Under the pieces are notes generated by a model that did no database searches, was not told the origin of the DNA, and worked only from the letters and a program-made list of their open reading frames with translations. This document shows positions 50,450-59,484 of a stretch of 64,000 bases of DNA, piece by piece. The DNA is from RHLJ01 sp965212165 (lineage in GTDB: Bacteria > Bacteroidota > Rhodothermia > Balneolales > Balneolaceae). Within the stretch, counting starts at the first letter, position 1, and each line of letters opens with the position of its first letter. The position numbers and the translations under genes were made by a program. The stretch lies in assembly GCA_965212165.1 (NCBI GenBank), contig OZ243096.1, positions 1,364,001 to 1,428,000 of the forward strand, read 5' to 3'.

Positions 50450-52000
50450 ATGGAATCAAATGAAAAGGTAGAACGCCTGCTTGAACTTCGTAAAGAAGCA
50501 TTAAAAGGTGGTGGGGAAGCAAGAATTGAAAAACAACATGATAAAGGGAAGTTAACAGCAAGAGAGCGAGTTAATCTGTTATTAGACAAAGGTAGTTTTG
50601 AAGAAATTGATGCATTTGTAACTCATAGAAGTACAGCTTTTGGTCTTGAAAAGCAGCAGTTTCTAGGAGATGGAGTAATAACTGGGTTTGGTAAAATTCA
50701 TGGAAAGCCAGTATATGTATTTAGCCAAGATTTTACTGTTTTTGGTGGTTCACTTTCAGAAACTCATGCCGAAAAGATATGTAAGATCATGGATTTAGCT
50801 ATCAAGAATGGTGTACCTGTTATTGGTTTGAATGATTCAGGAGGAGCAAGAATTCAAGAAGGAGTAACTTCATTAGGAGGATACGCTGAAGTCTTTTGGC
50901 GAAATACGATGGCATCAGGAGTGGTTCCACAAATATCGGCAGTTATGGGGCCATGTGCGGGAGGGGCAGTTTATAGTCCTGCACTTACAGATTTTATCTT
51001 TATGGTAGAAAATACAAGCTACATGTTTGTAACAGGTCCAAATGTTGTTAAGACAGTAACTCACGAAGAAGTTACTTCTGAAGAACTAGGTGGTGCAACT
51101 ACGCACAATACAAAATCTGGTGTTGCACATTTTGCTACAGCTAATGATGCAGTTTGCTTGCAAGAAATCAGAAAGTTGATGAGCTATATCCCTCAAAATT
51201 GTGAAGAGAAAGTTCCAAACATTCCTTCAAAAGAACCTGAGGCTTCCAAGGAAATAGGCTTAGAAACTATAGTTCCAGATAATCCGAACAAACCCTACGA
51301 CATGCACGATGTGATTCAAGGTGTTGTGGATAAGGATTCGTTCTATGAAGTTCAAAAAGATTACGCCGAAAATATTATCGTTGGATTTGCTAGACTAGGT
51401 GGTCGGAGTATAGGTATTGTTGCAAATCAACCCTTATCAATGGCTGGTGTTCTTGGAATTCGATCCTCATTAAAAGGCGCTCGTTTTGTTCGTTTTTGTG
51501 ACGCTTTTAATATTCCACTTGTGGTATTTGAAGATGTTCCTGGATTTTTACCAGGTACTGATCAAGAATGGGGAGGTATCATTAAGCATGGAGCCAAATT
51601 GCTATATGCATTTTGTGAAGCAACAGTCCCGAAAATGACAGTTATAACTCGAAAAGCTTATGGCGGTGCATATGATGTTATGAATTCTAAGCATATCCGA
51701 GCAGATTATAATGTGGCATGGCCAACTGCAGAGATAGCAGTTATGGGAACTAAAGGAGCTGTCGAGATTATTTTTAGAAGAGAAATTGGAAAAGCTGAAG
51801 ACTCCGTCTCAAAACAGAAAGAATTAGAAGAGCAGTATTCAGAAGAATTCGCTCATCCATATAAGGCGGCAGCTCGTGGTTTTATAGATGATGTAATATT
51901 ACCGTCAGAAACGAGATCAAAGTTGATCAAAATGTTGGAAATTACTCAGCATAAAGTGGATACAGTTCCCAAGAAAAAGCATGATAATTTACCGTTATAA
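50450..52000 (+). CDS. pccB: acyl-CoA carboxylase carboxyltransferase beta subunit, propionyl-CoA type
   Basis: A 516-residue biotin-dependent carboxyltransferase that moves the carboxyl group from biotin to propionyl-CoA (or a related acyl-CoA). Two crotonase-like halves are visible: Asn-Asp-Ser-Gly-Gly-Ala-Arg-Ile-Gln-Glu-Gly and Met-Gly-Pro-Cys-Ala-Gly-Gly-Ala in the first, and Pro-Gly-Phe-Leu-Pro-Gly-Thr-Asp-Gln-Glu plus Ala-Tyr-Gly-Gly-Ala-Tyr in the second. The length and Asp-Val-Pro-Gly segment fit PccB/MmdA. The biotin carboxylase/carrier subunit is not in the window. A ribosome site AAGGAG precedes it. Confidence 0.92.
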   Translation: MESNEKVERLLELRKEALKGGGEARIEKQHDKGKLTARERVNLLLDKGSFEEIDAFVTHRSTAFGLEKQQFLGDGVITGFGKIHGKPVYVFSQDFTVFGGSLSETHAEKICKIMDLAIKNGVPVIGLNDSGGARIQEGVTSLGGYAEVFWRNTMASGVVPQISAVMGPCAGGAVYSPALTDFIFMVENTSYMFVTGPNVVKTVTHEEVTSEELGGATTHNTKSGVAHFATANDAVCLQEIRKLMSYIPQNCEEKVPNIPSKEPEASKEIGLETIVPDNPNKPYDMHDVIQGVVDKDSFYEVQKDYAENIIVGFARLGGRSIGIVANQPLSMAGVLGIRSSLKGARFVRFCDAFNIPLVVFEDVPGFLPGTDQEWGGIIKHGAKLLYAFCEATVPKMTVITRKAYGGAYDVMNSKHIRADYNVAWPTAEIAVMGTKGAVEIIFRREIGKAEDSVSKQKELEEQYSEEFAHPYKAAARGFIDDVILPSETRSKLIKMLEITQHKVDTVPKKKHDNLPL

Positions 52001-52022
52001 TTAACCTTCATAGGGTTAATTA
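51998..52022. terminator. hairpin between pccB and the convergent thioesterase gene
   Basis: TAATTAACC (51998-52006) and GGTTAATTA (52014-52022) form a perfect 9-bp stem with a 7-base loop, starting in the pccB stop codon. No T-run follows; it may mark the ends of both convergent transcripts. Confidence 0.45.
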
Positions 52023-52065
52023 CTAATATCAATTATTATGCTATAATAGAATTGAAATGTGAACT

Positions 52066-52494
52066 CTATTTTCGATCTACTATAGCCAAAGTACATCTTG
52101 AGGTGCAAACGAGTTTTCCACGTTCGTCTACAATTTTAGTTTCCCAAACGTGTATTGTTCTTCCAATTTGTATTGGAGTTGCAATTCCTGTGACTTTACC
52201 GCCTTCTAAAACTGGACGATGATGGTTGGCATTTATCTCCACACCTGCTGCAGTTTTATCATCTGATAGATATGTCCATGCACCAATTGAACACAAGGTT
52301 TCTGCTAAAGCTACAGATGCACCACCATGCAAAATCCGAAAAGGTTGTACAGTATGTTCATTTACAGGCATTTCAGCAATCATTTCATCTTTACTGATTT
52401 TTAGAAATTTTATACCTAATGCTGTTCCCATATTTGATTGATTCTGCTTTAAAAACCAATCCACCTTTTCTTTTATAGAATCTTGTATAATCAT
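52066..52494 (-). CDS. PaaI-family hotdog thioesterase
   Basis: A 142-residue hotdog-fold acyl-CoA thioesterase. The family block Arg-Ile-Leu-His-Gly-Gly-Ala-Ser-Val-Ala-Leu-Ala-Glu (about 54-66), with the catalytic acid, and the Glu-Ile-Asn-Ala-Asn-His-His-Arg-Pro strand are typical of PaaI/YdiI (DHNA-CoA-like) enzymes. It lies on the opposite strand between the carboxylase and the beta-oxidation genes, whose acyl-CoA products it could hydrolyse. Confidence 0.9.
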   Translation of the reverse strand: MIIQDSIKEKVDWFLKQNQSNMGTALGIKFLKISKDEMIAEMPVNEHTVQPFRILHGGASVALAETLCSIGAWTYLSDDKTAAGVEINANHHRPVLEGGKVTGIATPIQIGRTIHVWETKIVDERGKLVCTSRCTLAIVDRK

Positions 52495-52586
52495 ACTTGA
52501 TTAACAGTGTTAAGTTGAGTATTTATTTTTGGAACCGCTTTCATGTTTTAATCTGAAAGTGTATCTACCGTTACATAGTAACAAGT

Positions 52587-54386
52587 ATGATTGAAATTAT
52601 GAAATATGAGCCAGCCGTTGTACCTCTATTGTTAGAAGAGGGAATGGAAAAGAATAAAATTGGAATTCTTTCAGCTGTAAAGCGAAAAGGAGAATGGATT
52701 GAAACATCAGTAGATGATTTCAAGAAAAAAGTGCGCTATATAGCACTGGGTTTATTTAAACTTGGAGTTCGAAAAGGTGATAGAGTATCTATTCATTCTG
52801 AGAACAGTACAGAGTGGTTGATATGTGATCAAGCAGTACTATCGATTGGAGCAGTTAATGTAGCAATTTATACTACACAGCCTGCAGATCAAATTAAGTT
52901 CATCTTAGAAAATTCTGAAGCAATCGTACATATTGTTTCAAATGATGATTTGTTTGAAGAAACTAAACCTCTTATTAAGGGAATAAAGTCTGTTAAATCA
53001 ATTATTAGTATTCAGCCATCTTCTCATAAAAAATTAAAAGGATTTGAAGAGGTCATCCAGATGGGTGAAAAATTAGAGGTTGAGCAACCCTCACTTTTTG
53101 AAGATCTTAGAAATTCTATCTCTCCAGATGACTTAGCGAACATCAATTATACTTCTGGTACTACTGGAGTACCAAAAGGTGTAATGTTAACACATATGAA
53201 CCTCGCTTCGAATGCCATCGCTTCGTTAGAAAGGATGCCTTTTAAAGGAGAAGATTTTGAATCACCAAAAATCCTTTCCTATTTACCACTTGCTCATATG
53301 TTGGAAAGAATTGCATCATACTTATACATCTGTTCTGGGGCTTCAATCTATTATATCGAAGATGTTCAAGACTTTAAGACAGACCTAATTACAATAAAGC
53401 CAATTTATTTTGCCACAGTACCAAGGTTACTTGAGAAAGTAATGACAGGTATCAAAGTGCGTGGGCAAGAACTTAGTGGGATTAAGAAAAGACTATATTA
53501 TTGGGCCATAAAATTTGCAGAAGACTACGATCCAGAAAATCCACCAGAAGGTTTTAAAGCTTTAGAGTGGAAGTTTGCAGATAAATTGATCTACTCAAAA
53601 ATACGAGAAGGTATGGGTGGGAATTTAGTCGGGACTACTGTTGGCGGAGCTGCATTAGCACCAAATGTAATGCGTTTTTATAATGGGATCGGTTTGAAAT
53701 GCGGAATGGGTTATGGACTTACTGAAACATCACCAGTAATGACCTCAAGTTTGCCAGATATAATTAGAATTGGGTCTGCTGGTAAAGCACTAGATGACGT
53801 TGAAATTCGGATTGCGCAGGATGGAGAAATTCAAACAAAAGGTCCAAATTTAATGAAGGGTTATTATAAGCTACCAGAAAAAACTGCGGAAGTAATGACA
53901 GACGATGGCTGGTTTTGTACAGGTGATATAGGTCATATTGACGATGAAGGTTGGTTATTTATTACTGATAGAAAGAAATCTATGTTTAAGCTTTCTACAG
54001 GTAAGTATGTTGCCCCACAGCCAATAGAAAATGCGTTAATAAATAGCGGGTTTATTGATCAAGCAATGGTTGTAGGAAGTGAAGAAAAGTTTTGTGGTGC
54101 TTTGATTGTTCCAGATTGGAAAAATATGGAAAAGAGATTTGAGCAAAAAGATAAAACATTTCCAACAGAGGGAAGAACTACTAATAAAACTATAATTAAA
54201 AAAATTCAACTAGAAGTAGATAAAGTAAATCGGAAGCTACCTCATTGGGAGCAAGTGAAAAAATTTGCACTACTTGAAACTCCATTTAGTATAGATAAAG
54301 GTGAGTTGACTCCAAAAATGAGTGTGAAAAGAAATGTAGTAAAACAAAATTATAAAGCTGATATAGAATCTATTTATGTAGAGTAG
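52587..54386 (+). CDS. fadD: long-chain acyl-CoA synthetase (AMP-binding)
   Basis: A 599-residue adenylate-forming ligase that activates fatty acids to acyl-CoA. The ATP loop Tyr-Thr-Ser-Gly-Thr-Thr-Gly-Val-Pro-Lys is at 188-197; Tyr-Gly-Leu-Thr-Glu-Thr-Ser-Pro (A5) and Gly-Trp-Phe-Cys-Thr-Gly-Asp-Ile-Gly (A7) follow, then Thr-Asp-Arg-Lys-Lys-Ser (A8). The length of 599 residues suits the eukaryotic-like long-chain group (FAA1/Acsl type). First gene of the beta-oxidation run; the next starts 11 bases later. Confidence 0.93.
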   Translation: MIEIMKYEPAVVPLLLEEGMEKNKIGILSAVKRKGEWIETSVDDFKKKVRYIALGLFKLGVRKGDRVSIHSENSTEWLICDQAVLSIGAVNVAIYTTQPADQIKFILENSEAIVHIVSNDDLFEETKPLIKGIKSVKSIISIQPSSHKKLKGFEEVIQMGEKLEVEQPSLFEDLRNSISPDDLANINYTSGTTGVPKGVMLTHMNLASNAIASLERMPFKGEDFESPKILSYLPLAHMLERIASYLYICSGASIYYIEDVQDFKTDLITIKPIYFATVPRLLEKVMTGIKVRGQELSGIKKRLYYWAIKFAEDYDPENPPEGFKALEWKFADKLIYSKIREGMGGNLVGTTVGGAALAPNVMRFYNGIGLKCGMGYGLTETSPVMTSSLPDIIRIGSAGKALDDVEIRIAQDGEIQTKGPNLMKGYYKLPEKTAEVMTDDGWFCTGDIGHIDDEGWLFITDRKKSMFKLSTGKYVAPQPIENALINSGFIDQAMVVGSEEKFCGALIVPDWKNMEKRFEQKDKTFPTEGRTTNKTIIKKIQLEVDKVNRKLPHWEQVKKFALLETPFSIDKGELTPKMSVKRNVVKQNYKADIESIYVE

Positions 54387-54397
54387 GAAGGAGTTCC

Positions 54398-56755
54398 ATG
54401 AAAAAAAAAGAGATTAAAATCAGAAAAGTAGCTGTTCTAGGATCTGGTGTAATGGGAAGTCAAATAGCAGCACATTGTATTAATGCTGGGCTAGAAGTAC
54501 TACTTCTAGATTTGAAAAGTGATAATCCAAAACGCCCAAATCAAGTTGTTGAAGAGAGTGTAAAAAAGATTCTAAAAATGAAACCAGCTCCATTTGGACT
54601 GCCTGAATTTGCTTCTAGAATGAAAGTGGGAAATTTTGAGGATGATTTTGACAAACTAAAAGAGATGGATTGGATTTGTGAGGTCATCATAGAACGTATG
54701 GATATAAAGAAGGATATGATGTCAAAGATTGAATCTATCCGTAGTGCTCATACAATTGTTAGCTCAAATACCTCAGGACTACCAATTTCCAATATTAGTG
54801 AAGATTGTGACACAGATTTTAAATCAAACTTTTTAGGTACACATTTTTTCAACCCACCTCGATATATGAAGCTTTTGGAAATTATTCCTACCGAGTCGAC
54901 ATCAGAGGAAGTTGTCTCGAGAATGAAAAATTTCTGTGAAAAAGTTCTTGGTAAAGGAGTAGTAATCTGTAAGGATACACCCAATTTTATTGCAAATCGG
55001 ATTGGAGTTTTTTCAATGGCCTCTATCATGCCAGCATTTTTCTCTGGTAGATTTAGAGTAGAAGAAATTGATCTCCTTACGGGGCCATTAACTGGTTATG
55101 CTAAGTCATCAACATTTCGAACCGGAGATATTGTTGGACTTGATGTGATGGCACATGTATCAAAAAATATTTACCCATTGATTCCTAATGATGAAATGCG
55201 AGATACTTTTATTCTTCCAGAAGGGTTCAACAAGATGGTATCTGAAGGAAAGCTTGGGAATAAAACTGGGTCTGGTTTCTATAAGAAAGTACAAACAAAG
55301 GAAGGCAGAGAGTTTCATGTTATTAATGCTGAGTCACTCCATTATGAAGCACCAAAGACATTAGAAAGTGAAGTAATATTGGAAGCAAAGAAAATAAAAG
55401 ACACAAAAAAGCGACTTCAGTTTTTAGCTTTCGATGATTCTGATATAGGTAAATTCATATGGGAAACACAGCGTGATATACTTCTTTATTCTGCAAATCG
55501 TATTCCAGAAATTGCCGAATCTCCAGAGGCAATTGACAGAGCTGTGAAATGGGGGTTTAATTGGGAACTTGGTCCATTTGAACGCTGGGATGCTCTTGGA
55601 ATAGAAAGAGTAGTTGATAGACTAAAAAAAGAAGGTAAAGAAGTACCGAAGCTAATATTGGAAATGCTGGCATCTGGAATACAATCATTTTACGCTGATG
55701 AACATGTATACAACCCAGTTTCTAATAAAATGATCAAACAATCTCCAAATGCTTACGGTGAGTTGAAAGTATCAGATTTAAGAAAGGAAAGTTCTGCTAT
55801 CTTCGAAAATGATTCTGCTGCCTTATTGGATATGGGCAATGGTATAGCTTTGTTTGAATTCAAAACGAAGAATGCTACTCTAGGCGCTGAACTTGTAAAG
55901 TCTTTAGAACATTGTTTAGATATAGTTGAAAAAGATTTTGAAGCTTTAGTTATTAGCCACGATGGCGATAATTTTGCATATGGAGCCAACCTTATGGAAG
56001 CTGCACAAGCTGTTCAAGCAGGTAGATATGATGAGGTAGTCGAAGTTGTGGAGAATTTCCAGAAAACAGCACTTAAGATAAGATATGCATCTTTCCCAGT
56101 GGTTGCCGCTCCATTTGGTAGAACATTAGGTGGTGGTGCAGAATTTGTACTTTATTCAGATAAAGTAGTTGCTCATCATGAATTGTATATGGGTTTGGTT
56201 GAAGTCGGTGTTGGATTGATACCCGCTGGAGGTGGAACTACTGAACTTCTTAAAAGAGCTATGAGTAAGCTAGAAGGTGACGCAGATCCACTTCCTTTTA
56301 TTAGAGAAGTTTTCAAGACTATTGGTTTAGCTAATGTATCAGATAGTGCCCATAAAGCTATGGAATTAGGTTTCTTGAGAGATGAAGACCTAATTGTAAT
56401 GAATAGAGATCTTCAGCTAAAAACTGCAAAAGAAGAAGCCATCCAAATGGTTAAAGCTGGGTATCAACCACTTAGCCCACAAATGGTATCAGTTTTAGGA
56501 GAGAAGGTTCTAGGCGTATTGAAAATCATGCTGTATGTAATGCATGAGTCAAGATATGCGACAGATTATGATAAAGTTGTTAGTGGTCGAGTAGCTCATG
56601 TACTTTCAGGTGGTGACTTGAGTGAGCCACAAAAAGTACATGAAGATTATTTATACAAGTTAGAAAGAGAAGCAATTATTGAATGTTTAAATGATGAACG
56701 TACGCATGCAAGAATTGAACATATGCTAAAAACCGGAAAACCATTGAGGAATTAA
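54398..56755 (+). CDS. fadN: 3-hydroxyacyl-CoA dehydrogenase/enoyl-CoA hydratase, FadN type
   Basis: A 785-residue bifunctional enzyme with the dehydrogenase first and the hydratase last, the order of Bacillus FadN and opposite to FadB. The Rossmann motif Gly-Ser-Gly-Val-Met-Gly is at 15-20, the HAD catalytic His in Gly-Thr-His-Phe-Phe-Asn-Pro, and a second dehydrogenase C-domain follows. The crotonase part has Gly-Gly-Gly-Ala-Glu-Phe-Val and Gly-Leu-Val-Glu-Val-Gly-Val-Gly-Leu-Ile-Pro near 600-645, with an active-site Glu present. AAGGAG precedes the start, and its stop overlaps the thiolase ATG (TAATG). Confidence 0.93.
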   Translation: MKKKEIKIRKVAVLGSGVMGSQIAAHCINAGLEVLLLDLKSDNPKRPNQVVEESVKKILKMKPAPFGLPEFASRMKVGNFEDDFDKLKEMDWICEVIIERMDIKKDMMSKIESIRSAHTIVSSNTSGLPISNISEDCDTDFKSNFLGTHFFNPPRYMKLLEIIPTESTSEEVVSRMKNFCEKVLGKGVVICKDTPNFIANRIGVFSMASIMPAFFSGRFRVEEIDLLTGPLTGYAKSSTFRTGDIVGLDVMAHVSKNIYPLIPNDEMRDTFILPEGFNKMVSEGKLGNKTGSGFYKKVQTKEGREFHVINAESLHYEAPKTLESEVILEAKKIKDTKKRLQFLAFDDSDIGKFIWETQRDILLYSANRIPEIAESPEAIDRAVKWGFNWELGPFERWDALGIERVVDRLKKEGKEVPKLILEMLASGIQSFYADEHVYNPVSNKMIKQSPNAYGELKVSDLRKESSAIFENDSAALLDMGNGIALFEFKTKNATLGAELVKSLEHCLDIVEKDFEALVISHDGDNFAYGANLMEAAQAVQAGRYDEVVEVVENFQKTALKIRYASFPVVAAPFGRTLGGGAEFVLYSDKVVAHHELYMGLVEVGVGLIPAGGGTTELLKRAMSKLEGDADPLPFIREVFKTIGLANVSDSAHKAMELGFLRDEDLIVMNRDLQLKTAKEEAIQMVKAGYQPLSPQMVSVLGEKVLGVLKIMLYVMHESRYATDYDKVVSGRVAHVLSGGDLSEPQKVHEDYLYKLEREAIIECLNDERTHARIEHMLKTGKPLRN

Positions 56756-57939
56756 TGACTAAAACAGCATACATCGTAGCCGCAAAAAGAACTGCTTGTG
56801 GTAAAGCAAATAAAGGTTCGTTCAGATTTACCTATCCTGATACATTAGCTGGCGAAGTAATAAAAGATCTGATGAGTTCAGTTCCAGAGCTAAACCCTGT
56901 AGATGTTGAGGATGTTATAATTGGATGTGCATTTCCTGAAGCATCACAAGGATTAAACCTAGCTCGTCAAATAGTTTTTCTAAGCGGCCTACCAGATTCA
57001 GTTCCAGGAGTAACCGTTAATAGATTTTGTTCCTCAGGATTACAAACAATTGCGATGGCTGCAGAACGAATCATGGCTGGAGCATCGGATATTATTATTG
57101 CTGGAGGAGTAGAATCAATGAGCATGGTGCCAATGGGTGGAATGTCTTTTCAGCCAAATCCGAGTTTAGTAGATAATCGACCTGAAGTATATATTAGCAT
57201 GGGACTAACTGCCGAGAATGTAGCAAAAAAATATGGAGTTAGTAGAGAAGATCAAGATGAGTTTGCATACCATAGCCATCAACGTGCGATTAGTGCTTGG
57301 GAAAATGGAAAGTTTGATTCACAAATAACACCCATTGAAGTAGTTGAAAAGAAAGTAAGTGCAGATGGTGAAATCATAAATGAATCCTATGTTTTTAAAA
57401 CCGATGAAGGTCCGCGTGCTGATACATCCATTGATGTACTTTCTGGACTTAGGTCAGTTTTTAAAGCAGGAGGGACTGTAACAGCAGGAAATTCTTCTCA
57501 AATGAATGATGCAGCTTCGGCCGTATTAGTTATGAGTGAAGCGAAAGTAGTTGAATTAGGTTTAACACCTTTAGCTAGATATGTTGGTTTTGATGTTGCG
57601 GGTGTTGCACCTGAATATATGGGAATAGGACCTGTTGAAGCTGTTCCTAAAGTATTAGACAAAGCAGGGTTGTCCTTAAAAAATATTGATTTGATTGAAT
57701 TAAACGAAGCATTTGCAGCTCAAGGATTAGCCGTTATAAGAGAGTTAGGTTTAGATCAAGAAATTACAAATGTAAATGGTGGTGCTATTGCAATGGGCCA
57801 TCCTCTTGGTTGTACCGGTGCTAAGTTATCTACTCAAATATTACATGAAATGCAGAGTAGAAAATCAAAGTATGGCCTTGTAACCATGTGTATAGGTGGA
57901 GGAATGGGTGCGGCGGGAATTTTTGAAAATCTAAATTAA
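56755..57939 (+). CDS. fadA: acetyl-CoA C-acyltransferase (thiolase)
   Basis: A 394-residue thiolase that cleaves 3-ketoacyl-CoA. The nucleophile Cys92 lies in Asn-Arg-Phe-Cys-Ser-Ser-Gly-Leu-Gln, the catalytic His in Gly-Gly-Ala-Ile-Ala-Met-Gly-His-Pro-Leu-Gly-Cys, and the second Cys in Met-Cys-Ile-Gly-Gly-Gly-Met-Gly. Length is normal. It overlaps the end of the FadN-type gene by one base, as expected for a stoichiometric partner. Confidence 0.95.
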   Translation: MTKTAYIVAAKRTACGKANKGSFRFTYPDTLAGEVIKDLMSSVPELNPVDVEDVIIGCAFPEASQGLNLARQIVFLSGLPDSVPGVTVNRFCSSGLQTIAMAAERIMAGASDIIIAGGVESMSMVPMGGMSFQPNPSLVDNRPEVYISMGLTAENVAKKYGVSREDQDEFAYHSHQRAISAWENGKFDSQITPIEVVEKKVSADGEIINESYVFKTDEGPRADTSIDVLSGLRSVFKAGGTVTAGNSSQMNDAASAVLVMSEAKVVELGLTPLARYVGFDVAGVAPEYMGIGPVEAVPKVLDKAGLSLKNIDLIELNEAFAAQGLAVIRELGLDQEITNVNGGAIAMGHPLGCTGAKLSTQILHEMQSRKSKYGLVTMCIGGGMGAAGIFENLN

Positions 57940-57946
57940 GGAAACC

Positions 57947-58801
57947 ATGTTTACTGAAGATACACTTAGTGGAAAAACGATCTTAATTACTGGTGGGGGA
58001 AGTGGTCTTGGTTTAGCCATGGCTAAAGGATTTGCAAGAAGTGGGGCAAATATTGCAATTTGTGGAAGAACAGAGGAAAAACTTAAAAAGGCTGTAGAGG
58101 AGATTAAGTCTGAAAGAGATGGAGTAGAAGTCAGATACTACGTGGCTGATGTAAGAAATCATGAAGCAGTAACAAATATGGTTTCTCAAATTGTTACTGA
58201 TTTTGGATCAATGGAAGGGTTAGTGAATAATGCGGCTGGTAATTTTCTTTCAGCTTCTGAAGACTTAACTCCTGGCGGTTTTAAGGCTATTGTTGATATT
58301 GTTCTTCATGGTAGTTTTAATTGTACACATGCATTTGGTAATTATTTAATTAACAATAAAAAAGAAGGTTCGATATTAAATATCGTAACTACTTATGCCG
58401 AAAGTACTGGATGTGCATTTGTCTTACCTTCAGCTTGTAGCAAAGCAGGTGTACTTGCAATGACAAGATCACTAGCATTTGAATGGGCAGAATACGGGAT
58501 TAGAGTAAATGCTATTGCTCCTGGTCCATTTCCAACTAAAGGAGCTTGGTCAAGATTAGTTCCAGATAAGATGATTGAAAAGCTCTTTATAAAGAAAATC
58601 CCAATGAAGAGGTATGGAAGACATGAGGAACTAGCTAATCTTGCTACGTTCCTTATGTCTGACCTCGTTCCTTACATAACCGGAGAATCCGTTGTAATAG
58701 ATGGAGGAGAAAGATTGCAAGCCGGGCAGTTTAATTTTATTAATGATCTAATGTCACGAAAGAAATTAAAAGCAGCTTTTAAGGCAATGAAGCCAAAATA
58801 G
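57947..58801 (+). CDS. SDR family 2,4-dienoyl-CoA reductase-like enzyme
   Basis: A 284-residue short-chain dehydrogenase. The cofactor loop Thr-Gly-Gly-Gly-Ser-Gly-Leu-Gly is at 15-22, Asn-Asn-Ala-Ala-Gly at 94-98, and the pair Tyr150/Lys166 takes the place of the catalytic Tyr and Lys of mitochondrial 2,4-dienoyl-CoA reductase (DECR1). The context Thr-Tyr-Ala-Glu, Pro-Ser-Ala-x-Ser-Lys-Ala-Gly and Pro-Gly-Pro-Phe-Pro-Thr-Lys-Gly-Ala is DECR-like, with one residue inserted between Tyr and Lys. It would let unsaturated fatty acids enter beta-oxidation. This SDR type differs from the flavoprotein FadH of E. coli. Confidence 0.88.
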   Translation: MFTEDTLSGKTILITGGGSGLGLAMAKGFARSGANIAICGRTEEKLKKAVEEIKSERDGVEVRYYVADVRNHEAVTNMVSQIVTDFGSMEGLVNNAAGNFLSASEDLTPGGFKAIVDIVLHGSFNCTHAFGNYLINNKKEGSILNIVTTYAESTGCAFVLPSACSKAGVLAMTRSLAFEWAEYGIRVNAIAPGPFPTKGAWSRLVPDKMIEKLFIKKIPMKRYGRHEELANLATFLMSDLVPYITGESVVIDGGERLQAGQFNFINDLMSRKKLKAAFKAMKPK

Positions 58802-58807
58802 CAGTCT

Positions 58808-58960
58808 TTAGATTAGTTGACCAATTACAATGACCATCAAAATTAGGGTGAAATAAACAGCATTTGTAGAACCACTTGGTTTGTGTAATCCTAAAACTTG
58901 CTTGTTGATGAAATGTTCTAATCCTAATTTGTAATATTTATTATATAAACTTGATTTCAT
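58808..58960 (-). CDS. 50-residue membrane protein
   Basis: A short open frame with a GAGGTG ribosome site about eight bases before its ATG. The N-terminal 30 residues are basic and polar (Ser-Ser-Leu-Tyr-Asn-Lys-Tyr-Tyr-Lys), and residues 35-50 form a hydrophobic C-terminal helix, the pattern of a tail-anchored small membrane protein. It converges on the dienoyl-CoA-reductase-like gene (stop codon 7 bases away). The ribosome site, clean topology and independent position support a real gene; no family is recognised. Confidence 0.6.
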   Translation of the reverse strand: MKSSLYNKYYKLGLEHFINKQVLGLHKPSGSTNAVYFTLILMVIVIGQLI

Positions 58961-59000
58961 TTCAACACCTCATAATGGATTATTAGAAAGTCCAAAATGT

Positions 59001-59396
59001 TTACAAACTTTCAATTTTTTCTTCTAGGGCTACAATTCTGTTTTCAAGTCGTTTTACTTTAAGATCATACTGATTTACGAATAATACCTTTCCATCAATG
59101 ATAGTCTCAACCCAAATTTGCTCGCCTTTATCATAGCTAGCAGTAGTAACTAAATCCAATGTATTTCTATCGTAAAGTTTCCAAATACCATGTGGTTTAA
59201 AACGCTCACCTAATTTATAATAATGACCTTTTTGAAGGATCTCTCCATCATCATTTAAATATACAACGTCATAATTATTTCCATTAACATGCGTAACAAT
59301 TTTTTTATTTTCACTATTAGTAACTGTTTGTTGGGCATTCGTCACAGTGAATGACATTGCGATTAAGAAAGAAAGTGTAAATAGTAGTTTTTTCAT
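59001..59396 (-). CDS. small secreted protein with coiled-coil tail
   Basis: A 131-residue exported protein: signal peptide ending Thr-Asn-Ala-Gln at about 22, then beta-strand-rich sequence (Tyr-Lys-Leu-Gly-Glu-Arg-Phe-Lys-Pro-His-Gly-Ile-Trp-Lys-Leu-Tyr) resembling the antitoxin-YwqK/MORN-like repeats of Bacteroidota secreted proteins. It ends in a short Leu-Glu-Lys heptad helix (Leu-Glu-Asn-Arg-Ile-Val-Ala-Leu-Glu-Glu-Lys-Ile). Function unknown; it may form oligomers. Confidence 0.65.
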   Translation of the reverse strand: MKKLLFTLSFLIAMSFTVTNAQQTVTNSENKKIVTHVNGNNYDVVYLNDDGEILQKGHYYKLGERFKPHGIWKLYDRNTLDLVTTASYDKGEQIWVETIIDGKVLFVNQYDLKVKRLENRIVALEEKIESL

Positions 59397-59484
59397 GGCA
59401 ATACCTCTTTTTTTTGCGTCTTTCCAATGTTACCAAATTGTTAACACAAAGTAAAGCTAATATTACCTTAACATTTCGTCAGTA

